Of a DNA stretch of 64,000 nt, positions 16,779 through 25,508 are shown in pieces. Both the position numbers and the translations under genes were made by a program. This stretch comes from Kofleriaceae bacterium. Lineage in GTDB: Bacteria > Myxococcota_A > Polyangia > Haliangiales > Haliangiaceae. The first letter of the stretch is position 1; each line of letters starts with the position of its first letter. The notes below the pieces were generated by a model. It was not told where the DNA came from and ran no database searches. It was given only the letters and a program-made list of their open reading frames with translations. The DNA is taken from contig JACKDR010000009.1 in assembly GCA_020633495.1 (NCBI GenBank), positions 235,904 through 299,903 of the forward strand. Direction: 5' to 3'.

Positions 16779-18122
16779 ATGGCACGCGTCCTGGTGGTCG
16801 ACGACGAGAAGGGGCTGCGCAGCTTCCTGGCCGGCTGCCTCACCACCGAGGGCCACAAGGTCGACGACGCCGCCAGCGGCGAGGACGCGCTGGTGCGGCT
16901 GCGCGCCCAGGCCTACGACCTGATGATCACCGATCTCAAGATGCCGGGCATGGACGGCCTGGCCCTGCTCGAGGCCGCGCTGGCCGAGCAGCCCGATCTG
17001 CAGGCGATCCTCCTGACCGCGCACGGCTCGGTCGAGAGCGCGGTCAAGGCGATGAAGCTGGGCGCGTTCGACTACCTGCAGAAGCCGATCAGCGGGCCCG
17101 CCGAGGTCCGGCTGCTGGCGGCGCGCGCGCTCGAGCGCCGCGCGCTGCTGGCGCTGCGCGAGCAGGCCCGCCGCGACGACGGCCCGCCGCGGCTGTCGTG
17201 GGGCGATCCGGCGATGACCGCGGTGGTCGCGCAGCTCGAGCGGGTCGCGGCCACCGACGCCACGGTGCTGCTGCTCGGCGAGTCCGGGGTCGGCAAGGAG
17301 GTCGCGGCGCGGACGATCCACGCCCGCAGCGGCCGCGCCGACGGCCCGTTCGTCGCGATCAACTGCGCGACGCTGTCGGAGCAGCTGCTCGAGAGCGAGC
17401 TGTTCGGCCACGAGCGCGGCGCGTTCACCGGCGCCACCGAGCGCAAGCGCGGCCGCATCGAGCTCGCCGACGGCGGCACGTTCTTCCTCGACGAGGTCGG
17501 CGAGCTGCGCCCGCCGGTGCAGGCGCGCCTGCTGCGCGTGCTGCAGGAGCGGACCTTCGTGCGGGTCGGCGGCACGCGCTCGATCGAGGTCGACGTCCGG
17601 TGGATCGCCGCGACCAACCGCGATCTGCGATCGCGGCTCGGCGACGGCTTCCGCGAGGACCTCTACCACCGGCTCGCGGTGTTCCCGCTGCGGCTGCCGC
17701 CGCTGCGCGAGCGCAAGGGCGACATCCTGCCGCTGGCCGAGGCGATGCTGCCGCGGATCGCGGGGCACCTGGGCCGCCGCGCCCCGGGGCTCGACGACGA
17801 CGCCAAGGCGCGCCTGGCCGCGGCGAGCTGGCCGGGCAACGTCCGCGAGCTGGGCAACGTGCTCGAGCGCGCGGTGATCCTGTGCGACGGCGACGTGCTA
17901 CGCGCCGAGCACCTGCTGATCGACTCGGCCGAGGCGGCGCCGGGCAGCGTGCTCGGCGGCGGCAGCGGCAGCAGCGCCGACGGGCTGACGATGGAGCAGA
18001 TCGAGCGCCGCGCCATCGAGGAGGCGCTGGCCGCGGTCGGCGGCAACCGCCGCCAGGCCGCCGAGCGGCTCGGGATCGGGCTGCGCACGCTGTACGACAA
18101 GCTGCGGCGGTACGGGATCTAG
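16779..18122 (+). CDS. NtrC-family sigma-54-dependent response regulator
   Basis: The 447-residue protein has a receiver domain (Asp8/Asp9, phospho-acceptor Asp52, Thr80, Lys102), a AAA+ domain with Walker A GESGVGKE (167-174) and the sigma-54 contact loop GAFTGA (214-219), and a Fis-type HTH at the C-terminus (NRRQAAERLGIGLRTLYDKL). All key residues are present. It follows the histidine kinase by 9 nt and is the probable output of that sensor. It needs RpoN promoters; three candidates occur in this window (6992, 24241, 33761), though none is at this operon. Confidence 0.93.
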   Translation: MARVLVVDDEKGLRSFLAGCLTTEGHKVDDAASGEDALVRLRAQAYDLMITDLKMPGMDGLALLEAALAEQPDLQAILLTAHGSVESAVKAMKLGAFDYLQKPISGPAEVRLLAARALERRALLALREQARRDDGPPRLSWGDPAMTAVVAQLERVAATDATVLLLGESGVGKEVAARTIHARSGRADGPFVAINCATLSEQLLESELFGHERGAFTGATERKRGRIELADGGTFFLDEVGELRPPVQARLLRVLQERTFVRVGGTRSIEVDVRWIAATNRDLRSRLGDGFREDLYHRLAVFPLRLPPLRERKGDILPLAEAMLPRIAGHLGRRAPGLDDDAKARLAAASWPGNVRELGNVLERAVILCDGDVLRAEHLLIDSAEAAPGSVLGGGSGSSADGLTMEQIERRAIEEALAAVGGNRRQAAERLGIGLRTLYDKLRRYGI

Positions 18123-18185
18123 CCGGGCGCGCGGCGGCGGCGGTGGAAGGGCGCGGGGTCGCGGGACGAGGGGGCGACGACCCAC

Positions 18186-18240
18186 GCCCCCTCGACTCCG
18201 CCCTCGCGGCTGCGCCGCTCGGGGTGCGCTCGGAGTGAGC
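18186..18240 (+). repeat. Dispersed repeat element, single copy
   Basis: This copy has the conserved left end CCCCTCGACTCCG and a right end close to CGCTCGGGGTGAGC, with an imperfect hairpin core (GCGGC, 3 nt, GCCGC). Five related copies or fragments are clustered at 55.0-55.46 kb. The rest of 18123-18319 is GC-rich with no gene. Confidence 0.6.
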
Positions 18241-18319
18241 GGAGCCGGGGAGCGATCGCCGCCCTCGCGGCTGCGCAGTCGCGGCGCCGCGGCGCCGCGA
18301 GCGAGCGCGGCGAGCACGG

Positions 18320-18634
18320 CTACCGGCGGTGGTCGCGGTCCTTGTCGCCGTCCTTGCGCGGCGGACGCGGCGGCGGGGCGTCGCGCGGGACGCAGGCCAG
18401 GACCTGCTCCTCGCCGACGACGCGGCAGGTGCCCTCGACGTTGCCGTGGGGGGCGTCGAAGTCGCACGGGTCGCCGACGTCGGCGCCGTCGCAGGCGGCG
18501 ACCGCCTCGGGCGGCGGGTGGCATGGCGGCGGGCCGTCGGGGTGGCGGGGACGATCGCCGTCGGCGCGTGCGAGGGACGCGGCGCCGACGAGCGCGACGG
18601 CGACGGCGAAGAGGGAGGTACGGAGTGCGGTCAT
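18320..18634 (-). CDS. Small secreted protein, Pro/His-rich
   Basis: A 104-residue product with a clear signal peptide (MTALRTSLFAVAVALVGAA, then SLARA) and a good ribosome site (AGGAG, 8 nt before the ATG). The mature part is rich in Pro, Asp and His, with four Cys (PCHPP, ACDG, PCDFD, TCRV) plus a fifth in LACVP, and ends in a Lys/Arg/Asp tail. It may bind metal or be disulphide-bonded. No family is recognised. It is divergent from the DUF4333-like gene pair. Confidence 0.6.
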   Translation of the reverse strand: MTALRTSLFAVAVALVGAASLARADGDRPRHPDGPPPCHPPPEAVAACDGADVGDPCDFDAPHGNVEGTCRVVGEEQVLACVPRDAPPPRPPRKDGDKDRDHRR

Positions 18635-18794
18635 GGTGGTTCTCCTGGCTGGGGACGCGCTCGCCGGTAGTGCAACCCGAGGGCCAGCGCGGCGCGCGCG
18701 CAAGGGCGCGTTCCGACGCCCCGACGGCGGTGGGCGTGCGGGTCCCGCATGCGAATGCTGCCAGTCCCGCACGTCGCCGCACCGGCGGCCCTCT

Positions 18795-19469
18795 ATGCTC
18801 GATCCACCCACGAAGCAAACACTCCTCGCGTTCCTCGGCGCGACGGTCGCGGTCGCGGCCTGCTCCAAGACCGTCGACAAGTCCGACGCCGAGAAGAAGG
18901 TGAAGGCCTTCGCCGAGCAGGCGATCGGCGCGGTCACGAAGGTCGCGTGCCCGTCGGCCAAGCACGGCAAGGGCGTCACCTTCGAGTGCACCGTCGCGTT
19001 CAAGGACGGCGGTGACTACAAGGTCGCGATCGAGCAACAGGACGACCAGGGCAACGTCACGATGACGTGGCCGGTGCAGCCGATCGGCACCGACGCCATG
19101 GAGAAGCTGATGGCCGACGACTTCAAGGCCAAGGGGCTCGAGGTCACCGTCGACTGCGGCAGCGGCGTCGTCACGCTGCCCGCCGAGGGCGTCGACTGCA
19201 AGGTCAGCGCCGCCGGCCGCGACACCACCGACTACCTGTTCAAGCTCGAGGGGACGAAGCTGACCTGGGCGCCCAAGAACCCGCCCGCCGCGGCGCCGCC
19301 CGACGTGCCCGCCGACGACGGCGCGGTCCTCGACGGCGACGAGGCCACCGGCGACGACGAGGCCGCCGGCGACGACGAGGGCACCGGTGACGAGGAGATC
19401 GAGGGCTCGGGCGACGAGCACGCGCCCGACCACGGCGCCGGCGACGACGAGCCGCCGATGGACGACTGA
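18795..19469 (+). CDS. DUF4333-like lipoprotein
   Basis: The 224-residue lipoprotein has lipobox VAVAACSK and then a domain of about 90 residues (DKSDAEKKVKAFAEQAIG, then VTFECTVAFKDGGDYKV) resembling DUF4333. A second Cys-containing segment repeats the theme (EVTVDCGSGVVTLPAEGV). The C-terminal 45 residues are an Asp/Glu-rich tail. It is a close paralogue of the next gene, with near-identical DNA over stretches such as AFKDGGDYKVAI. The start ATG is the only one that gives a full signal peptide. The function of DUF4333 is unknown; lipid or peptide binding is a guess. Confidence 0.75.
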   Translation: MLDPPTKQTLLAFLGATVAVAACSKTVDKSDAEKKVKAFAEQAIGAVTKVACPSAKHGKGVTFECTVAFKDGGDYKVAIEQQDDQGNVTMTWPVQPIGTDAMEKLMADDFKAKGLEVTVDCGSGVVTLPAEGVDCKVSAAGRDTTDYLFKLEGTKLTWAPKNPPAAAPPDVPADDGAVLDGDEATGDDEAAGDDEGTGDEEIEGSGDEHAPDHGAGDDEPPMDD

Positions 19470-19533
19470 CCGCGCGCCGACCCGATCTCGCCGCGGCGGG
19501 GTGCGCCTCGCGCACGCCCGCCGCGACGTGCGT

Positions 19534-19539
19534 TATGAT
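19534..19539 (+). promoter_or_regulatory. -10 element close to start codon (TATGAT)
   Basis: TATGAT ends 9 nt before the ATG of the second DUF4333-like gene. No ribosome site lies between them. The gap is the largest of the set, so the leader would be only a few nucleotides. Confidence 0.4.
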
Positions 19540-19548
19540 CGGCGGACC

Positions 19549-20118
19549 ATGCGCACTCTAGCCATCGGGATCGCCATCGCCGGCGCGACGCTCGGGCTCG
19601 CCGCCTGCGAGAAGAAGATCGACAAGTCCGACGCCGAGAAGAAGATCAAGTCGTGGGCGGAGGACGCCATCGGCCCGGTCAAGTCGGTGTCGTGCCCGGC
19701 CGCCAAGCGCAAGAAGGGCGTCACCTTCGAGTGCACCGTCGCGTTCAAGGACGGCGGTGACTACAAGGTCGCGATCGACCAGAAGGACGACGAGGGCAAC
19801 GTCGAGTGGAAGTGGATCGTGCAGCCGATCGGCACCGACGCGATGGAGAAGATGATGATCGACGACTTCAAGGCCAAGGGCCACGAGGGCGTCACCGTCG
19901 AGTGCGGCTCGGGCATCATCACGCTGCCCGCCGAGGGCGTGACCTGCAAGGTCAGCGCGCAGGGCGAGACCGTCGACTTCCAGTTCAAGATCGACGGCAA
20001 GAACCTGGTGTGGGCGCCGAAGGACGGCACCGGGCCCGGCGAGGGCGCGGGCGGCGGCGCCCCCGAGGCCGACGGCAGCGGCGGTGGCGGCGGCGACGCG
20101 CCGACCACCAACGAGTGA
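19549..20118 (+). CDS. DUF4333-like lipoprotein, tandem paralogue
   Basis: The 189-residue product has lipobox LGLAACEK and the same domain as its neighbour (DKSDAEKKIKSWAEDAIG, CTVAFKDGGDYKVAID, GIITLPAEGVTCKV), then a Gly-rich tail instead of the acidic one. Divergent tails on a conserved domain suggest duplication followed by separate use. It has its own promoter (TATGAT at 19534), so the two need not be co-expressed. Role unknown. Confidence 0.75.
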   Translation: MRTLAIGIAIAGATLGLAACEKKIDKSDAEKKIKSWAEDAIGPVKSVSCPAAKRKKGVTFECTVAFKDGGDYKVAIDQKDDEGNVEWKWIVQPIGTDAMEKMMIDDFKAKGHEGVTVECGSGIITLPAEGVTCKVSAQGETVDFQFKIDGKNLVWAPKDGTGPGEGAGGGAPEADGSGGGGGDAPTTNE

Positions 20119-20164
20119 TCGTCCGCGCGTTCCGCGGGTGAGCAGCGGCAGGTCCGCGCGGCGC

Positions 20165-20587
20165 TCAGGCGGCGCGCAGCCGCGTCGTCCACTTGAGCAG
20201 GCCGACGCTGGGCAGCCGCAGCGGCAGGCTGACCACGGCGCCGGGGCCGAACCAGGCCGCGGCGTCCGCCGCGTCGACCAGCGATTCGCCGGCGAGCTCG
20301 CCGACGTGCACCGACGCCGCCGTGCCCCAGGACATCAGGTCGGGGGACGGCGAGCAGGTGCGCAGCACCATGGGCGGCAGCTCGAACGACATGCACAGGC
20401 GCGACAGCAGCGCCCGCTGATCGCGAGGCTCGGCGTCGACCACCATCAGGTCGACGGCACGGCCGCGGGCACCGAAGGCGACGGTGACCGAGGGTGCGCG
20501 GACGACGGTCCAGCCGGCGCCGGTGAGGGCTCCGCCCCAGGCGTCGCCGAGCGCGGTGACCGCGGTGATGACCAGCGCCGTTCGCAT
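20165..20587 (-). CDS. Hypothetical receiver-like protein (140 aa)
   Basis: The product starts MRTALVITAV and has alternating strands and helices with DLMVVDAEPRDQ in the middle, which looks like a CheY-type receiver fold in which the acidic pocket is incomplete. This is a weak resemblance. Composition and third-position GC fit a real gene. It stands alone between the DUF4333 pair (convergent) and the Ser/Thr kinase. If a receiver, it is probably non-phosphorylated. Confidence 0.45.
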   Translation of the reverse strand: MRTALVITAVTALGDAWGGALTGAGWTVVRAPSVTVAFGARGRAVDLMVVDAEPRDQRALLSRLCMSFELPPMVLRTCSPSPDLMSWGTAASVHVGELAGESLVDAADAAAWFGPGAVVSLPLRLPSVGLLKWTTRLRAA

Positions 20588-20702
20588 GCCCCCTTGATAG
20601 CGTCATGTCCGGAAGATCATGAGGTGCCACCGGGGTAGCGGTGGGTAGCGGTCGGATAGGACCGCTTCGGAGGCGGCGCCAGGCGCCAGCGCGCCGCGTC
20701 AG

Positions 20703-22361
<1,659 letters not shown>

Positions 22362-22402
22362 CGTGGCCCGGCAGTGATTCCACGGAGTGGCCGAAAACGC
22401 CA

Positions 22403-22426
22403 GCGCCCTCCGCTCGGGGAGGGCGC
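22403..22426 (-). terminator. Intrinsic terminator after the transglutaminase gene
   Basis: A perfect 9-bp stem (GCGCCCTCC with its complement) and a 6-nt loop is followed on the minus strand, 5-8 nt later, by TTTT. It lies 34 nt after the stop of the transglutaminase gene and before the kinase gene, so the two are separate transcription units. Confidence 0.7.
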
Positions 22427-22459
22427 CGGGAGGCCAGGCCAGGGCCAGGCGAAGGCAGG

Positions 22460-24157
22460 CTACTCGGTGAACGTCAGCTTGAAGCTGTTGATGGTCCCGG
22501 TGTCCTGGGCCGCGGTGTCGGTCACCTTCAGCGCCCAGGTGCCGGCCGCCGCCGAGGTGCCGACGTCGGCGGCGCTCAGCGTGAAGGTCTCCTCGAGGTC
22601 GTCGGCCGAGCCGCCGGCCTTGTCGCTGAGCACCTTGACGGTGGCGCCGTCCTTCAGCAGCTCGACGACCAGGTCGCCGCGCCACGTGTGCGTGATGTCG
22701 ACGGTCGCCGACACGCCGGTGAACGTGAAGGAGTCGGGGACGTCGAGCGCGAGGGTCGCGCCGGCCGGGTCGTTGTCGGGGATCGCCGCGGTGCCGGTGG
22801 CCTCGTAGCTGCGGCCCTCGGTGGTGCCGCCGCCGCCGTGGTCGTCCTCGCGCGACAGGTTGATCAGCGTGCGGACCTTGTCGAGCGCGACGCTGGGGTT
22901 GCGGCCGTAGCTCGAGCTCGACACGCCGGTCGGCGCCCACAGGAAGTCGGGGTGGTGGCCGATCGAGTCGGTGCAGTAGGTGCCGCCGACGATCTTGCCG
23001 TCGCTCGAGACCTCGAGGATGTAGTGGTAGTCGTCGGTGCCGAGGTGGCCCTGCATGCCGACCGGCTCGGTCGAGGCGTAGCCCTCGAACAGGTAGTGGA
23101 CGCGCATCTTGACCTCGTAGAGGTCCTTGGCCGCGGCGTTGCGGGTGTAGGTCTCGCCGCTGTCGCCGATGCAGGCGTTGGCGCGCTTGCCGTCGACGAG
23201 ATCCTGCTTCAGGACGTCGTAGCCCTGGACCGGCTGGTTCCAGACCTCGTCGTCGGCGGTGCGGTCCTCGACCAGCGCCTGGTCGTTGATGCCGAGGAAG
23301 TTGCCGAGGATGACGTGCAGCGCGCCCGGGTTGACGTCCTGGCACTCGGCCGGGATGTTCGAGTAGTCGCCGTTGGCGTCGCGGGTGAAGTCGTTGGTGT
23401 TGCAGCGGCCGCCGAGCATGACCGCGTCGGTCTTGTCGTACAGCGTGATGATCAGCGCCTTGATGTCGCCGACCTCGAAGGTCTCGCCGTTGTAGACGAC
23501 CGCGTGCTTGGGCTCGGGCTCGAGGATGGCCGCGGGGCTCCACGAGTGGCACAGGCCCCACCAGCCGGCGATGCCATCGTGATCGCCGCACTCGTCGACC
23601 TGGCCGTCGCCGTCGTTGTCGACGCCGTCGTACATGCGGCGGCTGCCCTGGAAGTTGGCGGTGTGCCACTTGGCGGCCGGGCCGGCGCACGCCATGTACT
23701 GGTCCCAGTCGGCCTTGGCGGTGTCGCCGCAGCGCTGCGCCGGCTGCTCGCAGCCGGCGGCGCCGTTGAACGCGGTGTCGTACTTCTCGAGCGGCGACTT
23801 GATCGCGTGGCCCTGCCAGCGCGCGTTGGTCGAGCCCTCGACGGTCGGCCAGTAGGTGTCGGCCCACAGCGGATCGTCGTCGGTGCGCGGCGTCGTGCGC
23901 GCCGCCCACACCGGCTTGTCGAGCTTGCCGGAGCGCGGGATCGCGTCGAGGTGGTAGTCGAGGTGCTGGCTGAGCCGGCGCGGATCGTTGCCGTAGTCCC
24001 AGGCGTCGCCCTTGCCGCCGACGTCGTCGGCGTCGTCGATGTCGCCGGGCAGGTGGAGGCTGTCGCCGCTGCTGGCGGTGCAGCCGGCGCCGAGCGGCGC
24101 GAGGGCGAGGGAGGACAGGAGGCCGAGGCCGAGACCGCCGAGCAGGGTGCGCTTCAT
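22460..24157 (-). CDS. Transglutaminase-elicitor-type lipoprotein with C-terminal P domain
   Basis: The 565-residue product has a lipobox at LGAGC (Cys26) and an Asp-rich spacer. Residues 110-440 match the transglutaminase elicitor family known from Phytophthora GP42: RRMYDGVDNDGDGQVDECG, then WWGLCHSWSPAA with the catalytic-type Cys203, and VVYNGETFEVGDIKALIITL. The enzyme class crosslinks Gln and Lys side chains. The last 110 residues are a proprotein convertase P domain (ATVDITHTWRGDLVVELL), common in secreted bacterial proteins. A sigma-54-type promoter lies 83 nt upstream. It is predicted to act on the cell surface, for example in matrix or prey crosslinking; that role is inference. Confidence 0.8.
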   Translation of the reverse strand: MKRTLLGGLGLGLLSSLALAPLGAGCTASSGDSLHLPGDIDDADDVGGKGDAWDYGNDPRRLSQHLDYHLDAIPRSGKLDKPVWAARTTPRTDDDPLWADTYWPTVEGSTNARWQGHAIKSPLEKYDTAFNGAAGCEQPAQRCGDTAKADWDQYMACAGPAAKWHTANFQGSRRMYDGVDNDGDGQVDECGDHDGIAGWWGLCHSWSPAAILEPEPKHAVVYNGETFEVGDIKALIITLYDKTDAVMLGGRCNTNDFTRDANGDYSNIPAECQDVNPGALHVILGNFLGINDQALVEDRTADDEVWNQPVQGYDVLKQDLVDGKRANACIGDSGETYTRNAAAKDLYEVKMRVHYLFEGYASTEPVGMQGHLGTDDYHYILEVSSDGKIVGGTYCTDSIGHHPDFLWAPTGVSSSSYGRNPSVALDKVRTLINLSREDDHGGGGTTEGRSYEATGTAAIPDNDPAGATLALDVPDSFTFTGVSATVDITHTWRGDLVVELLKDGATVKVLSDKAGGSADDLEETFTLSAADVGTSAAAGTWALKVTDTAAQDTGTINSFKLTFTE

Positions 24158-24240
24158 GGGGAGTGCTCTCGTTCGTGGTTCGTGATCGAAAGGAAGGGAG
24201 GGGCTCGCCGGGGACGGCGCGAGGACGAGCCAGCCCTAGA

Positions 24241-24255
24241 GCCAGAGTCGTGCCA
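24241..24255 (-). promoter_or_regulatory. Candidate sigma-54 (-24/-12) promoter
   Basis: The minus strand reads TGGCACGACTCTGGC. This matches TGGCACG-N4-TTGC at every position but one (G for the second T). It would give a leader of about 75 nt for the transglutaminase gene. Confidence 0.65.
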
Positions 24256-24434
24256 GGTGTCCGACATCCGCCCACGTCGCCCCCGTGTCCGGATTCTGGA
24301 CACTTGCGCCGCAACTCCCGATCCCGACTGGCAAGTCGGTCAGCCGGCTGGCCGGGGACGACGGTTCCCGTCGCCGGCTGATCGATCAGCCGCAAACGAT
24401 CGTGCGCGAGCGGCGAGCCGCCGGCCGCGGCTGC

Positions 24435-24440
24435 TATCGT
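24435..24440 (+). promoter_or_regulatory. -10 element close to start codon (TATCGT)
   Basis: TATCGT ends 7 nt before ATG 24448. The GGAGG between them is only 2 nt from the ATG, too close to act as a normal ribosome site, so a leaderless start is likelier. Confidence 0.4.
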
Positions 24441-24447
24441 GGAGGCG

Positions 24448-25413
24448 ATGCGCAGACCCTGGCTCGCAGCGCTGGCCGTGCTGGCCGGCGCGTGCGGAGG
24501 CCGCGCCCGGGCCGGCGGCCCGGCGCTCCCGCTCCACCCGGCGTGCGACGGCCGCTGGGTCGACGGCGCGTGCCAGCCGTGGTCCGCCGACGTCGCCGAG
24601 GCGGTCGCGGCCAACGAGGCCGGCATCCTCGAGGACCCCGAGGCCGCGCTCGCCGCGATCGACCGCGCGGCCGCGGCGCCGCCGTTCGATCACCTCACGT
24701 ACGTCCGGATGTGGCGGCAGCGCGGGCTGGCCCACTCGCTGCTCGCCCACGCCGCCGCCGACGCCGCCCGCGACGACGCGGCCGCCGCCCCGCAGCTGCT
24801 CGAGGACGAGGCCGCCCACGCGCGCGCCGCGATGGCCGCGTTCGACATGCTGCTGGCCCTCGACCCCGCGCACCGGCTCGAGTACACGCTGTCGCCGCAG
24901 ACCACCTTCATGTTCCAGGACGCGCTGGCCGCCGCCGCGGCCCGCCCGGCCCCGGACCTCGATCTCGACTGGGCGCGCGACCTGCGGGTCGGCGATCCGG
25001 TGCCGGTCGACCTCGAGGTCCTCGCCGATCCCAAGGGCTTCCTGGCCCGCGCGACCCTGTTCGTGCGGCGCCGCGGCGACGACGCCTGGCGCGCCGCCGA
25101 CGTCGAGCTGCCCGCCGCCGGCGGCTACAAGCGGGTCGTCCTGCCCGCGATCGACGCCACCGCCGCCACCGCGCTGGAGCTGTACGTCCGCGCCTACGAC
25201 GCCGGCGGCAACGAGGTCCTCGACTGGGCCAGCCCGGCCCGGCCCCGCGAGGTGCCGCTGCGCTGGGACCCGCCGACGCCGTGGTGGCGCAAGTGGTGGG
25301 TCTGGGCCGTCACCGGCACCGTGGTCGCCGGCGCCACCGGCATCGTCGTGTACGCGACCCAGTGGGAGCCCAGCGCCACGATCGGCGGCGACGTCACGGT
25401 CACCGGACCGTGA
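24448..25413 (+). CDS. Lipoprotein with C-terminal membrane segment, unknown function
   Basis: The 321-residue product has lipobox LAGACGG near Cys16, a helical Ala-rich middle (EAALAAIDRAAAA), a beta-rich domain (VPVDLEVLADPKGF, ARATLFVRRRG, LELYVRAYDAGGN) and a C-terminal membrane helix (WVWAVTGTVVAGATGIVVYA). This plan occurs in myxobacterial lipoproteins found near PEGA and kinase proteins. No family is named with confidence. The start is set by the TATCGT promoter; a GTG 9 nt upstream is the alternative. Confidence 0.65.
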   Translation: MRRPWLAALAVLAGACGGRARAGGPALPLHPACDGRWVDGACQPWSADVAEAVAANEAGILEDPEAALAAIDRAAAAPPFDHLTYVRMWRQRGLAHSLLAHAAADAARDDAAAAPQLLEDEAAHARAAMAAFDMLLALDPAHRLEYTLSPQTTFMFQDALAAAAARPAPDLDLDWARDLRVGDPVPVDLEVLADPKGFLARATLFVRRRGDDAWRAADVELPAAGGYKRVVLPAIDATAATALELYVRAYDAGGNEVLDWASPARPREVPLRWDPPTPWWRKWWVWAVTGTVVAGATGIVVYATQWEPSATIGGDVTVTGP

Positions 25414-25508
25414 TCCGGGCCGCGGGCCGCCCCGCGCGCCGGCCCGCGCTCGGGGCCGCGGGCCGCCCCGGGCCGCCGGGGACCTGACCTCGGCGCCCGC
25501 CGGGTGTA

